Notes: generated from the sequence alone by a model not told the origin. DNA of 64,000 nucleotides from Nonomuraea coxensis DSM 45129 (GCF_019397265.1 NZ_CP068985.1:1798001-1862000), one strand, 5' to 3'. Shown: positions 8,684 through 17,605, counted from the first letter of the stretch. A program made the numbers and translations.

Positions 8684-9466
8684 TCAGGTCGCGTTGCGGG
8701 TGGCCTGCCGGTGCCAGACGAGCAGACGCCGCTCGACCAGCACGAACAGGGAGTTCACGAGATAGCCGAGCACGCCGAGCAGGGCGATCGTGGCCCACAC
8801 GCCGGCGCCGTCGAAGCTGCGCTGGGCCTGCAGCAACTGGTAGCCGATGCCGTCGGTGCTGCCGAACAGCTCCGAGATGACCATGAGGATCAGCGCCAGC
8901 GACAGGCTCAGCCGCAGCCCGGCGAAGATCTTCGGCGAGGCCGCGGGCAGCACCACCAGCCGCAGGTACTGCTGCTTGGACAGGTTGAAGACCACGGCCG
9001 TCTCGGTGTAGGTGCGGTCCACCGCCCGTACGCCGTCGATCGTGTTGAGCAGCACCGGCCAGATCACGCCGAACACGATCGCCGCCAGCATCATCGGCAG
9101 GCTCGCCTGGAACAGCACGATGAAGACCGGCAGCAGCAGCGGCGGCGGGATCGCCCGGCCGAACTCGATCAGCGGGTCCACGTAGTCGGTCGCCGTGCGC
9201 GAGCGCCCGAGCAGCACGCCCGCGACGATGCCGACCACGGCGGCGAGGACCCAGCCGCTGAACATCCGGGCGAGGCTCGGCAGCAGGTTCTCCAGCGCGT
9301 CGTCCGTCAGGAAGAGGCGGGAGACCGGGCCGGAGAACCACAGCTCGTACATCCGGACGACGATCGTCGTGGGCGGAGGGAAGTCGGTGTCCTCCACCGC
9401 GCGGGCGACGAACTCCCACACGACGAGCACGACCGGGATGACCCAGAGCCGGGCGAGTGCCTTCAC
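8684..9466 (-). CDS. ABC importer permease (SsuC/TauC-type), copy 2, second permease
   Basis: Membrane permease of 260 residues, paralogue of the gene at 22-900. Shared features are the N-terminal WEF(V)AR segment, the GRAIPPPLLLPVF region, the EAA loop near LSKQQYLRLVVLPAASPKI and the C-terminal LLGVLGYLVNSLFVLVERR. The GTG at 9466 overlaps the stop of the upstream permease by 4 bp; an open frame runs further upstream but only as a shadow of that gene. No ATPase gene follows: the next gene is an O-methyltransferase. The importer must use an ATPase encoded elsewhere, perhaps that of copy 1. Confidence 0.85.
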   Translation of the reverse strand: MKALARLWVIPVVLVVWEFVARAVEDTDFPPPTTIVVRMYELWFSGPVSRLFLTDDALENLLPSLARMFSGWVLAAVVGIVAGVLLGRSRTATDYVDPLIEFGRAIPPPLLLPVFIVLFQASLPMMLAAIVFGVIWPVLLNTIDGVRAVDRTYTETAVVFNLSKQQYLRLVVLPAASPKIFAGLRLSLSLALILMVISELFGSTDGIGYQLLQAQRSFDGAGVWATIALLGVLGYLVNSLFVLVERRLLVWHRQATRNAT

Positions 9467-10236
9467 GACTGCGCTCCCGTCCGCATGCGGTGCCAGTGGA
9501 ACAGGCGCCGCTCGCCGGCCATCAGCACCAGGTTGGCGGCCACGCCGAACAGCCCGGCCCAGACGGTCGCGGCCATCATGAGGTCCATCCGGTTGCCGCT
9601 GCCGGCCTGGATCACGTACACGCCGATGCCGGCGACGCCGCCGGCGACCAGCTCGGCGCTCACGGCCAGGACCAGCGCGATGCCGGCCGCGATCCGCACG
9701 CCCGTGGCCATGAACGGGGCCGCGCTCGGCACGCTCACGCGCGCGAGCACCGCGAGCGGGCCGAAGCCGAAGCTGCGCAGGGACTCCTTGGCCACCGGGT
9801 CCACGTCGTGCATGCCGTAGAGGGTGTTGATGAGGATCGGCCACAGGGAGGCGTACACGATCACCGAGACCTTCATCATCTCGTCCACCGGGATGAGCAG
9901 GATGGCGAGCGGGATGATGGCGACCGAGGGGATCGGGCGCAGGAACTCCAGGATGGGCCGGATGGCGCGCTCCACAGGCGGCAGCGAGCCCAGCAGCACG
10001 CCGAGCGGCACCGCGACGCAGATCGCGATCAGCAGGCCGAGCGCCCAGTTGGCGAGGGTCGCGCCGACTCCGGCGAGGAAGTCGGGGTCCGCCAGGAGGC
10101 GCCCGGTTTCGAGCAGGATGGTCGACGGGGGAGGGAAGTCCATGTCGTCGCTGATGCCGTAGCGGATCACCAGCTCCCCGACGACGAAGAACCCCGCGGC
10201 GCCGACGGCGCCGCGGAGCAGGCGAGCACCGGTCAT
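9463..10236 (-). CDS. ABC importer permease (SsuC/TauC-type), copy 2, first permease
   Basis: Membrane permease of 257 residues, paralogue of 897-1718. It keeps EFLRPIPSVAIIPL, YASLWPILINTLYG and the coupling-loop KESLRSFGFGPLAVL. It pairs with the permease at 8684-9466, probably as a heterodimer. The ATG at 10236 overlaps the stop of the binding-protein gene (ATGA). The order binding protein, permease, permease is the same as in copy 1, which supports duplication of a whole block. Ligand unknown. Confidence 0.86.
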   Translation of the reverse strand: MTGARLLRGAVGAAGFFVVGELVIRYGISDDMDFPPPSTILLETGRLLADPDFLAGVGATLANWALGLLIAICVAVPLGVLLGSLPPVERAIRPILEFLRPIPSVAIIPLAILLIPVDEMMKVSVIVYASLWPILINTLYGMHDVDPVAKESLRSFGFGPLAVLARVSVPSAAPFMATGVRIAAGIALVLAVSAELVAGGVAGIGVYVIQAGSGNRMDLMMAATVWAGLFGVAANLVLMAGERRLFHWHRMRTGAQS

Positions 10237-11222
10237 CCGCTTGAGGCGGGCGCCGCGATCACGGACTTCACGTCGATCGGGCTCTTGAGGTACCCGTACT
10301 CGAGCATGAGGTCGGCCACCTTCTGCAGGCGGTTGGTGTTGAGCTCACTCGGATAGGTGCCGAGCGTGATCACGGACGCCGTCTTGGCGTCGATCTTGGT
10401 GTACTTCGGCAGCATGGCCTCGATCTCCTTGCGGTCGCTGGAGGCGAGCTGCTGGGCCTTGGCGATCGCGCGCTGGAAGGCGGCGAGCGTCTTCGGGTAC
10501 TTCTGCACCCACTCCTCGGTGGCCATCCAGCCGGCGATCGGCAGGTCCTCGGTCTGGCCGGTCATGGTGTCGGCCAGCTTGCGGAAGCCGTTGGCGCTCT
10601 GGTTGGCGGTGATGAACGGCTCGGTGATCCAGCCCGCGTCGGCCTGGCCGGCCTTGATCGCGTTGCCCATCTCGGGGAACGGCTTCTCCGCGAACTTCAC
10701 GTCGTCCTTGGAGAGACCGGCGACCTTGAGCTGCGTCTCGACGGCGAGGGTGGCGATGTTGTTCAGGTTGTTGACGAAAATCGTCTTGCCCTTGAGGTCG
10801 GCCACCGTCTTGATGGGCGAGTTGCTCGGCACCATGATGACGAAGCAGTTGGCGCCGGCCTGGTACATGTCGGCGACGAGCTTGATCTTCTTGCCGCCGG
10901 CGACGGCCGCGAAGGTCGAGACGTAGTTCGTCTGCGAGATGTCGAGCTGGCCGCTCTCGATCATCGGGACGGCCACGGCGCCACCGGTGATCGGCGTGGG
11001 CTCGACCGTGAGGCCCTCTTCCTTGAAGAAGCCCTTGGCCTGCGCGATGTAGAGCGATACAGGGTCAGGGATCGGAAGAGCACCGATCTTAATGGTGGTT
11101 TTCTCCAAGCCCTTGCTGTTGGCTGACGTGGTGCCACCGTCGTCGGATCCGCCGCAGCCGGCAAGCGTCAGAGCGACTGTGACGCCGAGTGCGACGGCGT
11201 AACAGCGCAGTTTGCGTGTCAT
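10233..11222 (-). CDS. ABC importer substrate-binding lipoprotein (NMT1/THI5-like), copy 2
   Basis: Solute-binding lipoprotein of about 329 residues. The ATG at 11222 gives a proper signal peptide with lipobox LAGC and is preceded by AGGAG with 8-base spacing; an in-frame ATG 14 codons upstream would spoil the signal peptide. The mature part (KTTIKIGALPIPDPVSLYIAQAKG and LKGKTIFVNN) belongs to the NMT1/THI5/SsuA superfamily. It resembles the binding protein at 1715-2710 along its whole length but has diverged much more than the conservon genes, so the two importers may take up different compounds. It diverges from the conservon kinase at 11614. Confidence 0.88.
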   Translation of the reverse strand: MTRKLRCYAVALGVTVALTLAGCGGSDDGGTTSANSKGLEKTTIKIGALPIPDPVSLYIAQAKGFFKEEGLTVEPTPITGGAVAVPMIESGQLDISQTNYVSTFAAVAGGKKIKLVADMYQAGANCFVIMVPSNSPIKTVADLKGKTIFVNNLNNIATLAVETQLKVAGLSKDDVKFAEKPFPEMGNAIKAGQADAGWITEPFITANQSANGFRKLADTMTGQTEDLPIAGWMATEEWVQKYPKTLAAFQRAIAKAQQLASSDRKEIEAMLPKYTKIDAKTASVITLGTYPSELNTNRLQKVADLMLEYGYLKSPIDVKSVIAAPASSG

Positions 11223-11613
11223 GGGGGGTTCTCCTACCAGGGGGAAGCTTCTGGAGATCGGCACAGGATACCGGGCGTGAAGCGTAGCGGAAGGGGACGC
11301 CGGAAGGTCGGCGCAATGCCGCGTATATGCTGTTTATCTGTCAAATATGACTGTAAACGGCTATAGATGTAAATATGGGGATAAAGACCGTTTATGGACT
11401 GAATGTCCGGATTGATGCGCCGGTTGCGCTCCGTGTCCAAGGGCTTGCCATGTGAACAATGTGTGAGTTGGAACGGTTGAAAACTGGCGATACGTTGGCC
11501 TAACTATGAGGTTTGTGCTCAAATTGGGCCTCGAACTTGCCTGCGATCACTCGTGCGAGAGACGAAGCCGCTGAGACCCCCACAAAGCAGGCCATGGCGA
11601 GAGGTTGCCACCA
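11223..11613. other. Intergenic region between importer 2 and conservon 2
   Basis: This 391-bp divergent spacer has an unusually AT-rich core (about 11310-11410) containing TTGACA on the minus strand near 11340 without a well-spaced -10. No gene was seen. Apart from the shared motif at 11514-11524 and the leader GGCGAGAGGTTGC before the kinase start, it does not resemble the spacer of copy 1. Confidence 0.65.
11514..11524 (+). promoter_or_regulatory. Motif shared by both conservon upstream regions (second copy)
   Basis: TGTGCTCAAAT lies 100 bases before the GTG of the second kinase, matching the site at 3124-3134 in sequence and position. A shared promoter element or regulator site is inferred. 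Confidence 0.4.
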
Positions 11614-14583
11614 GTGAGGACAACAACGACCGACACCGGTCGTGGTAGGGCCCCGGACGTGCCCGAAAAGTCAGTGGGCGGCGAGGTGCCAGAGGTTCAG
11701 CTGCCCAAGTCGGGCAGCCCGCTCGCGCTGCGCAACTGGCGTGTACGAACCCGCCTGATCGCCCTCATCGCCATCCCCACGATCGTGGCCGTCGTGCTGG
11801 GCGCGCTCCGCGTCACCAGCTCGATCGGCAGCGCCCAGCAGTACCAGGTCGTCGGCGAGGTCAACACGCTCATCACGCAGGTCGGCGAGCTCGTCCGCGA
11901 CCTCGGCCTCGAACGCGACCTGGCCAGCCGCTACGTCGCCTCCGGCCGCTCCGGCGGCGAGCTGGACCGGCTCGCCGGCCAGCAGCGCATCGTCGACGTC
12001 AGCGTCGGCCGCGTGCTGTCCAGCGCCAAGAACACCGAGGGGTCCCTGTCCGAGATCGGCCGCCGCTCGCTCGACCGCATCAGGACCCGGCTCTCCCAGC
12101 TCCGCTCGCTGCGTGACACCGCGACCAAGACGCAGCTCCCGCCGCTCCCGACGATGGAGAAGTACTCCGAGACCATCGCCGAGCTGCTGCAGCTCTACGA
12201 CGAGCTGGCTCAGGGCGCCGCGGACGAGCAGCTGATCTCCACCAGCGCCGCCCTGCGCGCCGTCGCGCGCGCGGAGGAGGAGGCGTCCAAGCAGCGCGGC
12301 CTGCTGGCGATCGCGCTGGAGCGCGGGTCGTTCGAGGAGACCGAGTTCAACGCCTTCCTCGACGCGGGGTCCAAGCGCAACAGCGAGCGGGCGGCCTTCC
12401 GCTCCGCCGCCACCCTGCAGCAGCGGCAGATGTTCGACGACACCGTCGCGAACCTCAAGATCGGCCGCGCCGAGTTCTACATCGACCGCGCCGTCCTGCT
12501 GCACAACAACGCCGTCGGCGTCGCCAGCAGCAACAACGTCACCGGCACCCGCTACCTGCGCCGGCTCGACACCGGCAGCAACGACGACGCCGGCCGCTGG
12601 TTCGACTCCATCAGCGACACCGTCGACCGCCTCCACCAGGTGCAGAAGAACCTGGGCGTGCAGGTCGCCACCCGCTCCACCGACGTCGCCAGCGCCGACA
12701 GGCAGCTCGCCGCGATCAACATCGCGATCGTGGTCGGCCTGCTGATCCTGGTCCTCGTGATCACCGCCATCATGGCGGGCTCGCTGGTCCGGCCGCTGCG
12801 CCGGCTCCGCGGCGACGCGCTCAAGATCGCCGGCCAGACCCTGCCCAACCTGGTCCGCCAGCTCCGCGAGACGGACGTCAGCCCCGACAAGCTCCGCGTG
12901 CCGCCCATCGAGATCAACTCCAAGGACGAGATCGGTGAAGTGGCGCGGGCCTTCGACGAGGTCCACCGCGAGGCGGTCCGCCTGGCGGGCGAGGAGTCCA
13001 AGCTGCGGGCGAACGTCAACGCGATGTTCGTGAACCTGTCGCGCCGCAGCCAGACGCTGGTGGAGCGGCAGATCACCCTGATCGACGGCCTGGAGCAGGG
13101 CGAGCAGGACGAGCAGCGGCTCGGCAACCTGTTCAAGCTGGACCACCTCGCGACCCGCATGCGGCGCAACAGCGAGAACCTGCTGGTGCTCGCCGGGCAG
13201 GAGCCGCCCCGCCGCTGGAGCCAGCCGGTCAAGCTGGTCGACGTCGCCCGCGCCTCCCTCTCCGAGGTCGAGAACTACGAGCGGGTCGTCCTGGAGGTGC
13301 CCGAGGGCGTCTCCATCGCCGGCCAGGCCGTCAACGACGTCATCCACCTGCTCGCCGAGCTGATCGAGAACGCCCTGTCGTTCTCCCCGCGCGAGACCCG
13401 CGTACCCGTCTCCGGCAGCAGGATCGACGGCGGCGGCATCATGCTGTCGATCACCGACTCCGGCATCGGCATGACGGCCGAGGAACTGGCCCAGGCCAAC
13501 GACCGGCTCACCAACGCCCCCTCCGTGGACGTGTCGGTGTCCCGCCGCATGGGCCTGTTCGTGGTCGCCCGCCTGGCCCACCGGCACGGCATCCGCGTGC
13601 AGCTCCGGCCGCACGGCTCCGGCGGCCTGACCGCCATGGTCCTCATCCCCGAGTCGCTGCTCGGCGCGCAGGCCCCCTCGTACGCCGGCTCCGCCACGCC
13701 CGCCACCGCGGGCGCAGGGCAGCCGTCCCGCGAGGAGGCGTTCCCGTCGCCGCAGCCCGCGGGCGCCGGCTGGCCGGCCTCGACCTACCAGCTCGGTCCC
13801 GGGCATCCGTCGTACCCGTCGTACCCGTCGACGGAGCCCGCCGCGGCCGGCTCCCCGTGGGCGTCGGCGCCGCAGTGGCCCTCCGACAACGGCGGGGGCG
13901 GCGGCGCGGGCCATGGGGCAGGGGCCGGCGCGAGCAACTGGATGGCGAACAACTCCGCGCCCTCCTCGGACGTGTGGGTCTCCTCGCGCGGCCCGGTGAC
14001 CGGCGAGACCACGGCGCTGCCGCGCCGGGGCGCCGCCCCGCCGGAGGAGCCCTCGCCCTGGACCCGCGCTCCCGCCGAGGAGCCGAGCCCGTGGACGCGC
14101 CCCGCCGGACGCCCGTCCGGCGGTGGCGGGCCGTCCTTCGACTTCCCCGAGACCGAGTCCGCCGCCACGGGTCCCATCCCCGTGGTCAAGCCGGCGGCGT
14201 CCGGGGACGAGTACCTGCCGATCTTCGCCTCCGTCGAGTCCGCCTGGTTCGAGCACGGCGGCGAGGGCAATGCGGCCACCTGGGGCTCCAGCAAGGCCGA
14301 CGAGGGCTGGAGCGCGGCCAAGGCCGTGGTCGAGCCCGTACGGGACGGGGCGACGGCCTCCGGCCTGCCCAAGCGGGTGCCGAAGGCCAACCTGGTGCCC
14401 GGCTCGGCCGACACCGTCTCGGCCCCGAAGGGCGTCGCGCCCATGCCCGCCGTCTCGCCGGAACGGGTGCGCAGCCGCCTGTCGAGCTTCCAGCAGGGCT
14501 TCCGGGCCGCACGCGATGACATCAGCGAGGGCAGGACGTACGGGTCCGGCCCCAGGAGTGACAGCAGGGAGGAGGGCGCGTGA
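11614..14583 (+). CDS. Conservon sensor histidine kinase with nitrate/nitrite-sensing-type domain (CvnA-like), copy 2
   Basis: Sensor kinase of 989 residues with the same layout as the gene at 3228: two membrane helices around a NIT-type sensor region, HAMP-like linker, phosphoacceptor His in LDHLATRMRR, N-box ELIENALSFSPRE, G-box DSGIGM, and a long Pro/Gly/Ser-rich tail. The sensor half is only moderately similar to copy 1. The segment from the HAMP-like linker to the end of the HATPase domain is nearly identical, and the last 100 residues are again close. The GTG at 11614 gives VRTTTTD, matching the VRT start of copy 1; an upstream in-frame TTG is less likely. It overlaps the roadblock gene by 4 bp. 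It probably senses a different cue but feeds the same type of output. Confidence 0.92.
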   Translation: MRTTTTDTGRGRAPDVPEKSVGGEVPEVQLPKSGSPLALRNWRVRTRLIALIAIPTIVAVVLGALRVTSSIGSAQQYQVVGEVNTLITQVGELVRDLGLERDLASRYVASGRSGGELDRLAGQQRIVDVSVGRVLSSAKNTEGSLSEIGRRSLDRIRTRLSQLRSLRDTATKTQLPPLPTMEKYSETIAELLQLYDELAQGAADEQLISTSAALRAVARAEEEASKQRGLLAIALERGSFEETEFNAFLDAGSKRNSERAAFRSAATLQQRQMFDDTVANLKIGRAEFYIDRAVLLHNNAVGVASSNNVTGTRYLRRLDTGSNDDAGRWFDSISDTVDRLHQVQKNLGVQVATRSTDVASADRQLAAINIAIVVGLLILVLVITAIMAGSLVRPLRRLRGDALKIAGQTLPNLVRQLRETDVSPDKLRVPPIEINSKDEIGEVARAFDEVHREAVRLAGEESKLRANVNAMFVNLSRRSQTLVERQITLIDGLEQGEQDEQRLGNLFKLDHLATRMRRNSENLLVLAGQEPPRRWSQPVKLVDVARASLSEVENYERVVLEVPEGVSIAGQAVNDVIHLLAELIENALSFSPRETRVPVSGSRIDGGGIMLSITDSGIGMTAEELAQANDRLTNAPSVDVSVSRRMGLFVVARLAHRHGIRVQLRPHGSGGLTAMVLIPESLLGAQAPSYAGSATPATAGAGQPSREEAFPSPQPAGAGWPASTYQLGPGHPSYPSYPSTEPAAAGSPWASAPQWPSDNGGGGGAGHGAGAGASNWMANNSAPSSDVWVSSRGPVTGETTALPRRGAAPPEEPSPWTRAPAEEPSPWTRPAGRPSGGGGPSFDFPETESAATGPIPVVKPAASGDEYLPIFASVESAWFEHGGEGNAATWGSSKADEGWSAAKAVVEPVRDGATASGLPKRVPKANLVPGSADTVSAPKGVAPMPAVSPERVRSRLSSFQQGFRAARDDISEGRTYGSGPRSDSREEGA

Positions 14584-15002
14584 ACGACCTGAGCCACGCG
14601 GCACGCGGGGTGGATTGGTTGATCACCGACTTCGTCAGCACGGTCCCGGGTGTCGCGCACGCGGTGGTCGTCTCGTCGGACGGGTTGCCGCTGGCCGCCT
14701 CGTCGGGCTTCCCGGCGGATCGCGCCGATCAGTTGGCGGCCATCGCGTCGGGTCTGGTGAGCCTGACGCAGGGCGCTGCCAGGGTGTTCGAGGGCGGGGC
14801 GGTCAACCAGACGATCGTGGAGATGCAGCGCGGGCTGATGCTGATCATGTCGATCAGCGACGGCTCGTGCCTGGCGGTCCTCGCGGCGCCCGACTGCGAC
14901 ATGGGTCTGGTCGCGTACCAGATGACGCTGATGGTCGACCGCGCCGGGCAGGTGCTGACCCCGGCTGTGCGCGCGGAGCTGCGTGCCAGCCAGACCAGGT
15001 GA
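14580..15002 (+). CDS. Roadblock/LC7-domain protein (CvnB-like), copy 2
   Basis: Roadblock/LC7 protein of 140 residues, identical to copy 1 except Asp for Glu at residue 3. Here the start is GTG, overlapping the kinase stop (GTGA), whereas copy 1 uses ATG. The first 300 bases are almost identical to copy 1 even at silent positions. Beyond about base 290, synonymous changes begin to appear. It is expected to partner the GTPase at 15407. Confidence 0.93.
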   Translation: MNDLSHAARGVDWLITDFVSTVPGVAHAVVVSSDGLPLAASSGFPADRADQLAAIASGLVSLTQGAARVFEGGAVNQTIVEMQRGLMLIMSISDGSCLAVLAAPDCDMGLVAYQMTLMVDRAGQVLTPAVRAELRASQTR

Positions 15003-15006
15003 TGGA

Positions 15007-15426
15007 ATGACGAACCCCACGTGGAACAGCGGCGGGTGGAACAGCGGCGGCTGGGAGCCCCCGCCGCCGCCTCAGCCCACTGCCGCCGATCCGGCCTCAC
15101 CGGTGCGCCCGTACGCCGTCACCGGCGGGCGGACCGCCCCGAAGGTCAAGCTGGCGATGGAGGCCCTGGTGTCCTCGGCGACCGCCGAGCACCGGGAGTT
15201 CTCGCACATCACGCCCGAGTACAAGGCGATCAGCCAGCTCTGCCTGCAGGTGAGGTCGGTGGCGGAGGTCTCCGCGCTGTTGCGGATCCCGCTCGGCGTG
15301 GTGCGTGTCCTGATCGCTGACATGGCGGCCGAGGGCCTCGTGCGCGTGCACCAGCCGCAGCTCGATGCGGGTAGGCCGGACGTCAACCTGCTGGAAAGGG
15401 TGCTCAGTGGACTTCGCAGGCTCTAG
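15007..15426 (+). CDS. DUF742 protein (CvnC-like), copy 2
   Basis: DUF742 protein of about 139 residues. The N-terminus (NSGGWNSGGWEPPPPPQP) is a low-complexity Gly/Trp/Pro stretch unlike the Gln/Ser-rich one of copy 1. From RPYAVTGGRTAP onward the two proteins are almost identical, including the winged-helix-like segment SVAEVSALLRIPLGVV. The ATG at 15007 lies 4 bases after the roadblock stop, the same spacing as in copy 1. The GTPase gene starts inside its last codons. Confidence 0.9.
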   Translation: MTNPTWNSGGWNSGGWEPPPPPQPTAADPASPVRPYAVTGGRTAPKVKLAMEALVSSATAEHREFSHITPEYKAISQLCLQVRSVAEVSALLRIPLGVVRVLIADMAAEGLVRVHQPQLDAGRPDVNLLERVLSGLRRL

Positions 15427-15994
15427 CCCCGGCCTGACCTCGACGAAGATCGTCGTGGCCGGGGGCTTCGGGGTGGGTAAGACGACGTTCGTCGGCGCGG
15501 TGTCGGAGATCATGCCGCTGACGACCGAGGCCGTCATGACCGACGCCTCGGCGGGGATCGACGACCTCGGCATGACCCCCCTGAAGTCGACCACGACCGT
15601 GGCCATGGACTTCGGCCGGGTGTCCCTCGATCGCGACCTGATCCTGTATCTGTTCGGCACGCCCGGACAGCACCGGTTCTGGTTCATGTGGGACGACCTC
15701 GTACGCGGCGCCATCGGCGCGGTCGTGCTGGTCGACACCCGCCGGCTGGCCGACAGCTTCCCCGCCATCGACTACTTCGAAGAGGCGCAGCTCCCCTTCA
15801 TCGTGGGCATCAACGGCTGGGACGGCCAATACCCCCACAGCGACGGCGAGGTCCGCGACGCCCTCACCCTGGCCCCCCACATCCCCATGGTGCGGCTCGA
15901 CGCGCGCTCGAAGGACTCCGTCAAGGGCGCTCTCATCAACCTGGTCGAGCATGCTCTCACCGTTCGGATGGCCGTGCCAGGCTGGAGCGGCTGA
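15407..15994 (+). CDS. Conservon small GTPase (CvnD-like), copy 2
   Basis: Ras-like GTPase of 195 residues with P-loop GGFGVGKTT, switch region TPGQHRFWFMW and the GINGWDG loop. Differences from copy 1 are confined to a few residues near the C-terminus (for example ARSKDSVKGALINL versus ARKKDSVKNALIEL). The GTG at 15407 follows GAAAGGG; an in-frame upstream start would lie deep in the DUF742 gene. It closes the second conservon; ffh begins 57 bp downstream. With partners this similar, cross-talk between the two conservons looks possible. Confidence 0.92.
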   Translation: MDFAGSSPGLTSTKIVVAGGFGVGKTTFVGAVSEIMPLTTEAVMTDASAGIDDLGMTPLKSTTTVAMDFGRVSLDRDLILYLFGTPGQHRFWFMWDDLVRGAIGAVVLVDTRRLADSFPAIDYFEEAQLPFIVGINGWDGQYPHSDGEVRDALTLAPHIPMVRLDARSKDSVKGALINLVEHALTVRMAVPGWSG

Positions 15995-16051
15995 GGAAGC
16001 GGATAGGCTGGAGTCTTAGACGTTCATTCGCTTCGAGGACTGGCCAACCAC

Positions 16052-17605
16052 GTGTTCGAGACGCTTTCCGACCGCCTCACATCGGTTTTCTCCTCCCTTC
16101 GATCCAAGGGCCGGCTGTCCGATGCCGACATCGACGCCACCACCCGGGAGATCCGCATCGCGCTGCTGGAGGCCGATGTCGCGCTCCCGGTGGTCAAGGC
16201 GTTCGTCGCCCAGGTCAAGGAGCGCGCCCGCGGGGCCGAGGTGTCCCAGGCGCTCAACCCGGCGCAGCAGGTCGTCAAGATCGTCAATGACGAGCTGATC
16301 GAGATCCTCGGCGGCGAGACCCGCCGGCTCCGCCTCGCCAAGACGCCGCCCACCGTCATCATGCTGGCGGGTCTCCAGGGCGCGGGCAAGACGACCCTGG
16401 CGGGCAAGCTGGCCAGGTGGCTGCGCGAGCAGGGCCACGCGCCCATGCTGGTCGCCGCAGACCTGCAGCGTCCCAACGCCGTCCAGCAGCTCCAGGTCGT
16501 CGGCGAGCGGGCCGGGGTCGCCGTCTACGCGCCCGAGCCCGGCAATGGCGTCGGCGACCCGGTGGGCGTGGCCCGCGACTCGATCGACGAGGCCAGGCGG
16601 CTGCAGCACGACATCGTCATCATCGACACCGCCGGTCGCCTCGGCATCGACCAGGAGATGATGAAGCAGGCCGCCGACATCCGCGACGCGGTGCGGCCCG
16701 ACGAGGTCCTGTTCGTCGTCGACGCCATGATCGGCCAGGACGCCGTCACCACGGCGCAGGCGTTCATGGAGGGCGTCGGCTTCGACGGCGTCGTGCTCAC
16801 CAAGCTCGACGGCGACGCCCGCGGCGGCGCCGCGCTGTCGGTGCGGCACATCACCGGCCGGCCGATCATGTTCGCCTCCACCGGCGAGAAGCTGGAAGAC
16901 TTCGACGCCTTCCACCCCGACCGGATGGCCTCCCGCATCCTCGACATGGGTGACATCCTCACCCTGATCGAGCAGGCCCAGAAGACGTTCGACGAGGAGC
17001 AGGCCGCCAAGATGGCGGGCAAGCTCACCTCGGGCGAGAACTTCACGCTGGAGGACTTCCTCGAGCAGATGATGATGGTCCAGAAGATGGGCCCCATCAA
17101 GAACCTGCTCGGCATGATGCCCGGCATGGGCCAGATGCGCGACCAGCTCAACGCCATCGACGACCGCGACCTCGACCGCATCGCCGCGATCATCCGTTCG
17201 ATGACCCCGGCCGAGCGCCAGGATCCCAAGATCATCAACGGCTCCCGCCGCGCCCGCATCGCGGCCGGCTCCGGCGTCACGGTCAGCGCGGTCAGCAGCC
17301 TCGTCACCCGCTTCTTCGAGGCCCAGAAGATGATGAAGCGGGTCGCGGGCGGCATGGGCCTGCCCGGCATGCCGGGCGGCCGGGGCAAGGCGGCCAAGGC
17401 GCAGAAGAAGAACAAGAAGGGCCGGCGCGTCAGCGGCGACCCGCGCAAGGCGGCGCTGGAGAAGTCGTCGTCCGGCGCGGGCGACGGCCAGGCGCAGCCC
17501 AAGCAGGGCGGCATGCTGGGCAACCTGCACGGCAAGCTCCCTCCGGGCATGGAGCTGCCGCCCGGCTTCGACCCGTCCAAGCTCAAGCTGCCCGGCCAGA
17601 ACTGA
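16052..17605 (+). CDS. ffh: Signal recognition particle protein Ffh
   Basis: SRP GTPase of 517 residues that binds 4.5S RNA and signal sequences and delivers ribosomes to the membrane. The N domain is followed by the NG GTPase domain with P-loop GLQGAGKTT, DLQRPNAVQQL, DTAGRL and TKLDGDARGG. The M domain contains the methionine-rich segments EQMMMVQKMGPIKNLLGMMPGMGQM and the RNA-binding SRRARIAAGSG. The C-terminus is extended, rich in Gly/Lys/Pro. The start is GTG (VFETLSDRL). It stands upstream of rpsP, the usual actinobacterial order. Confidence 0.98.
   Translation: MFETLSDRLTSVFSSLRSKGRLSDADIDATTREIRIALLEADVALPVVKAFVAQVKERARGAEVSQALNPAQQVVKIVNDELIEILGGETRRLRLAKTPPTVIMLAGLQGAGKTTLAGKLARWLREQGHAPMLVAADLQRPNAVQQLQVVGERAGVAVYAPEPGNGVGDPVGVARDSIDEARRLQHDIVIIDTAGRLGIDQEMMKQAADIRDAVRPDEVLFVVDAMIGQDAVTTAQAFMEGVGFDGVVLTKLDGDARGGAALSVRHITGRPIMFASTGEKLEDFDAFHPDRMASRILDMGDILTLIEQAQKTFDEEQAAKMAGKLTSGENFTLEDFLEQMMMVQKMGPIKNLLGMMPGMGQMRDQLNAIDDRDLDRIAAIIRSMTPAERQDPKIINGSRRARIAAGSGVTVSAVSSLVTRFFEAQKMMKRVAGGMGLPGMPGGRGKAAKAQKKNKKGRRVSGDPRKAALEKSSSGAGDGQAQPKQGGMLGNLHGKLPPGMELPPGFDPSKLKLPGQN

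Noticed and set aside
11671..14604. 977-residue open frame on the minus strand opposite the second conservon kinase
   Set aside because: It mirrors the kinase gene, is rich in His/Arg/Asp/Gly with no domain, and comes from the codon bias of high-GC DNA. The same holds for minus-strand frames at 3129-5498, 16016-17794, 41617-43593 and 60025-62289.
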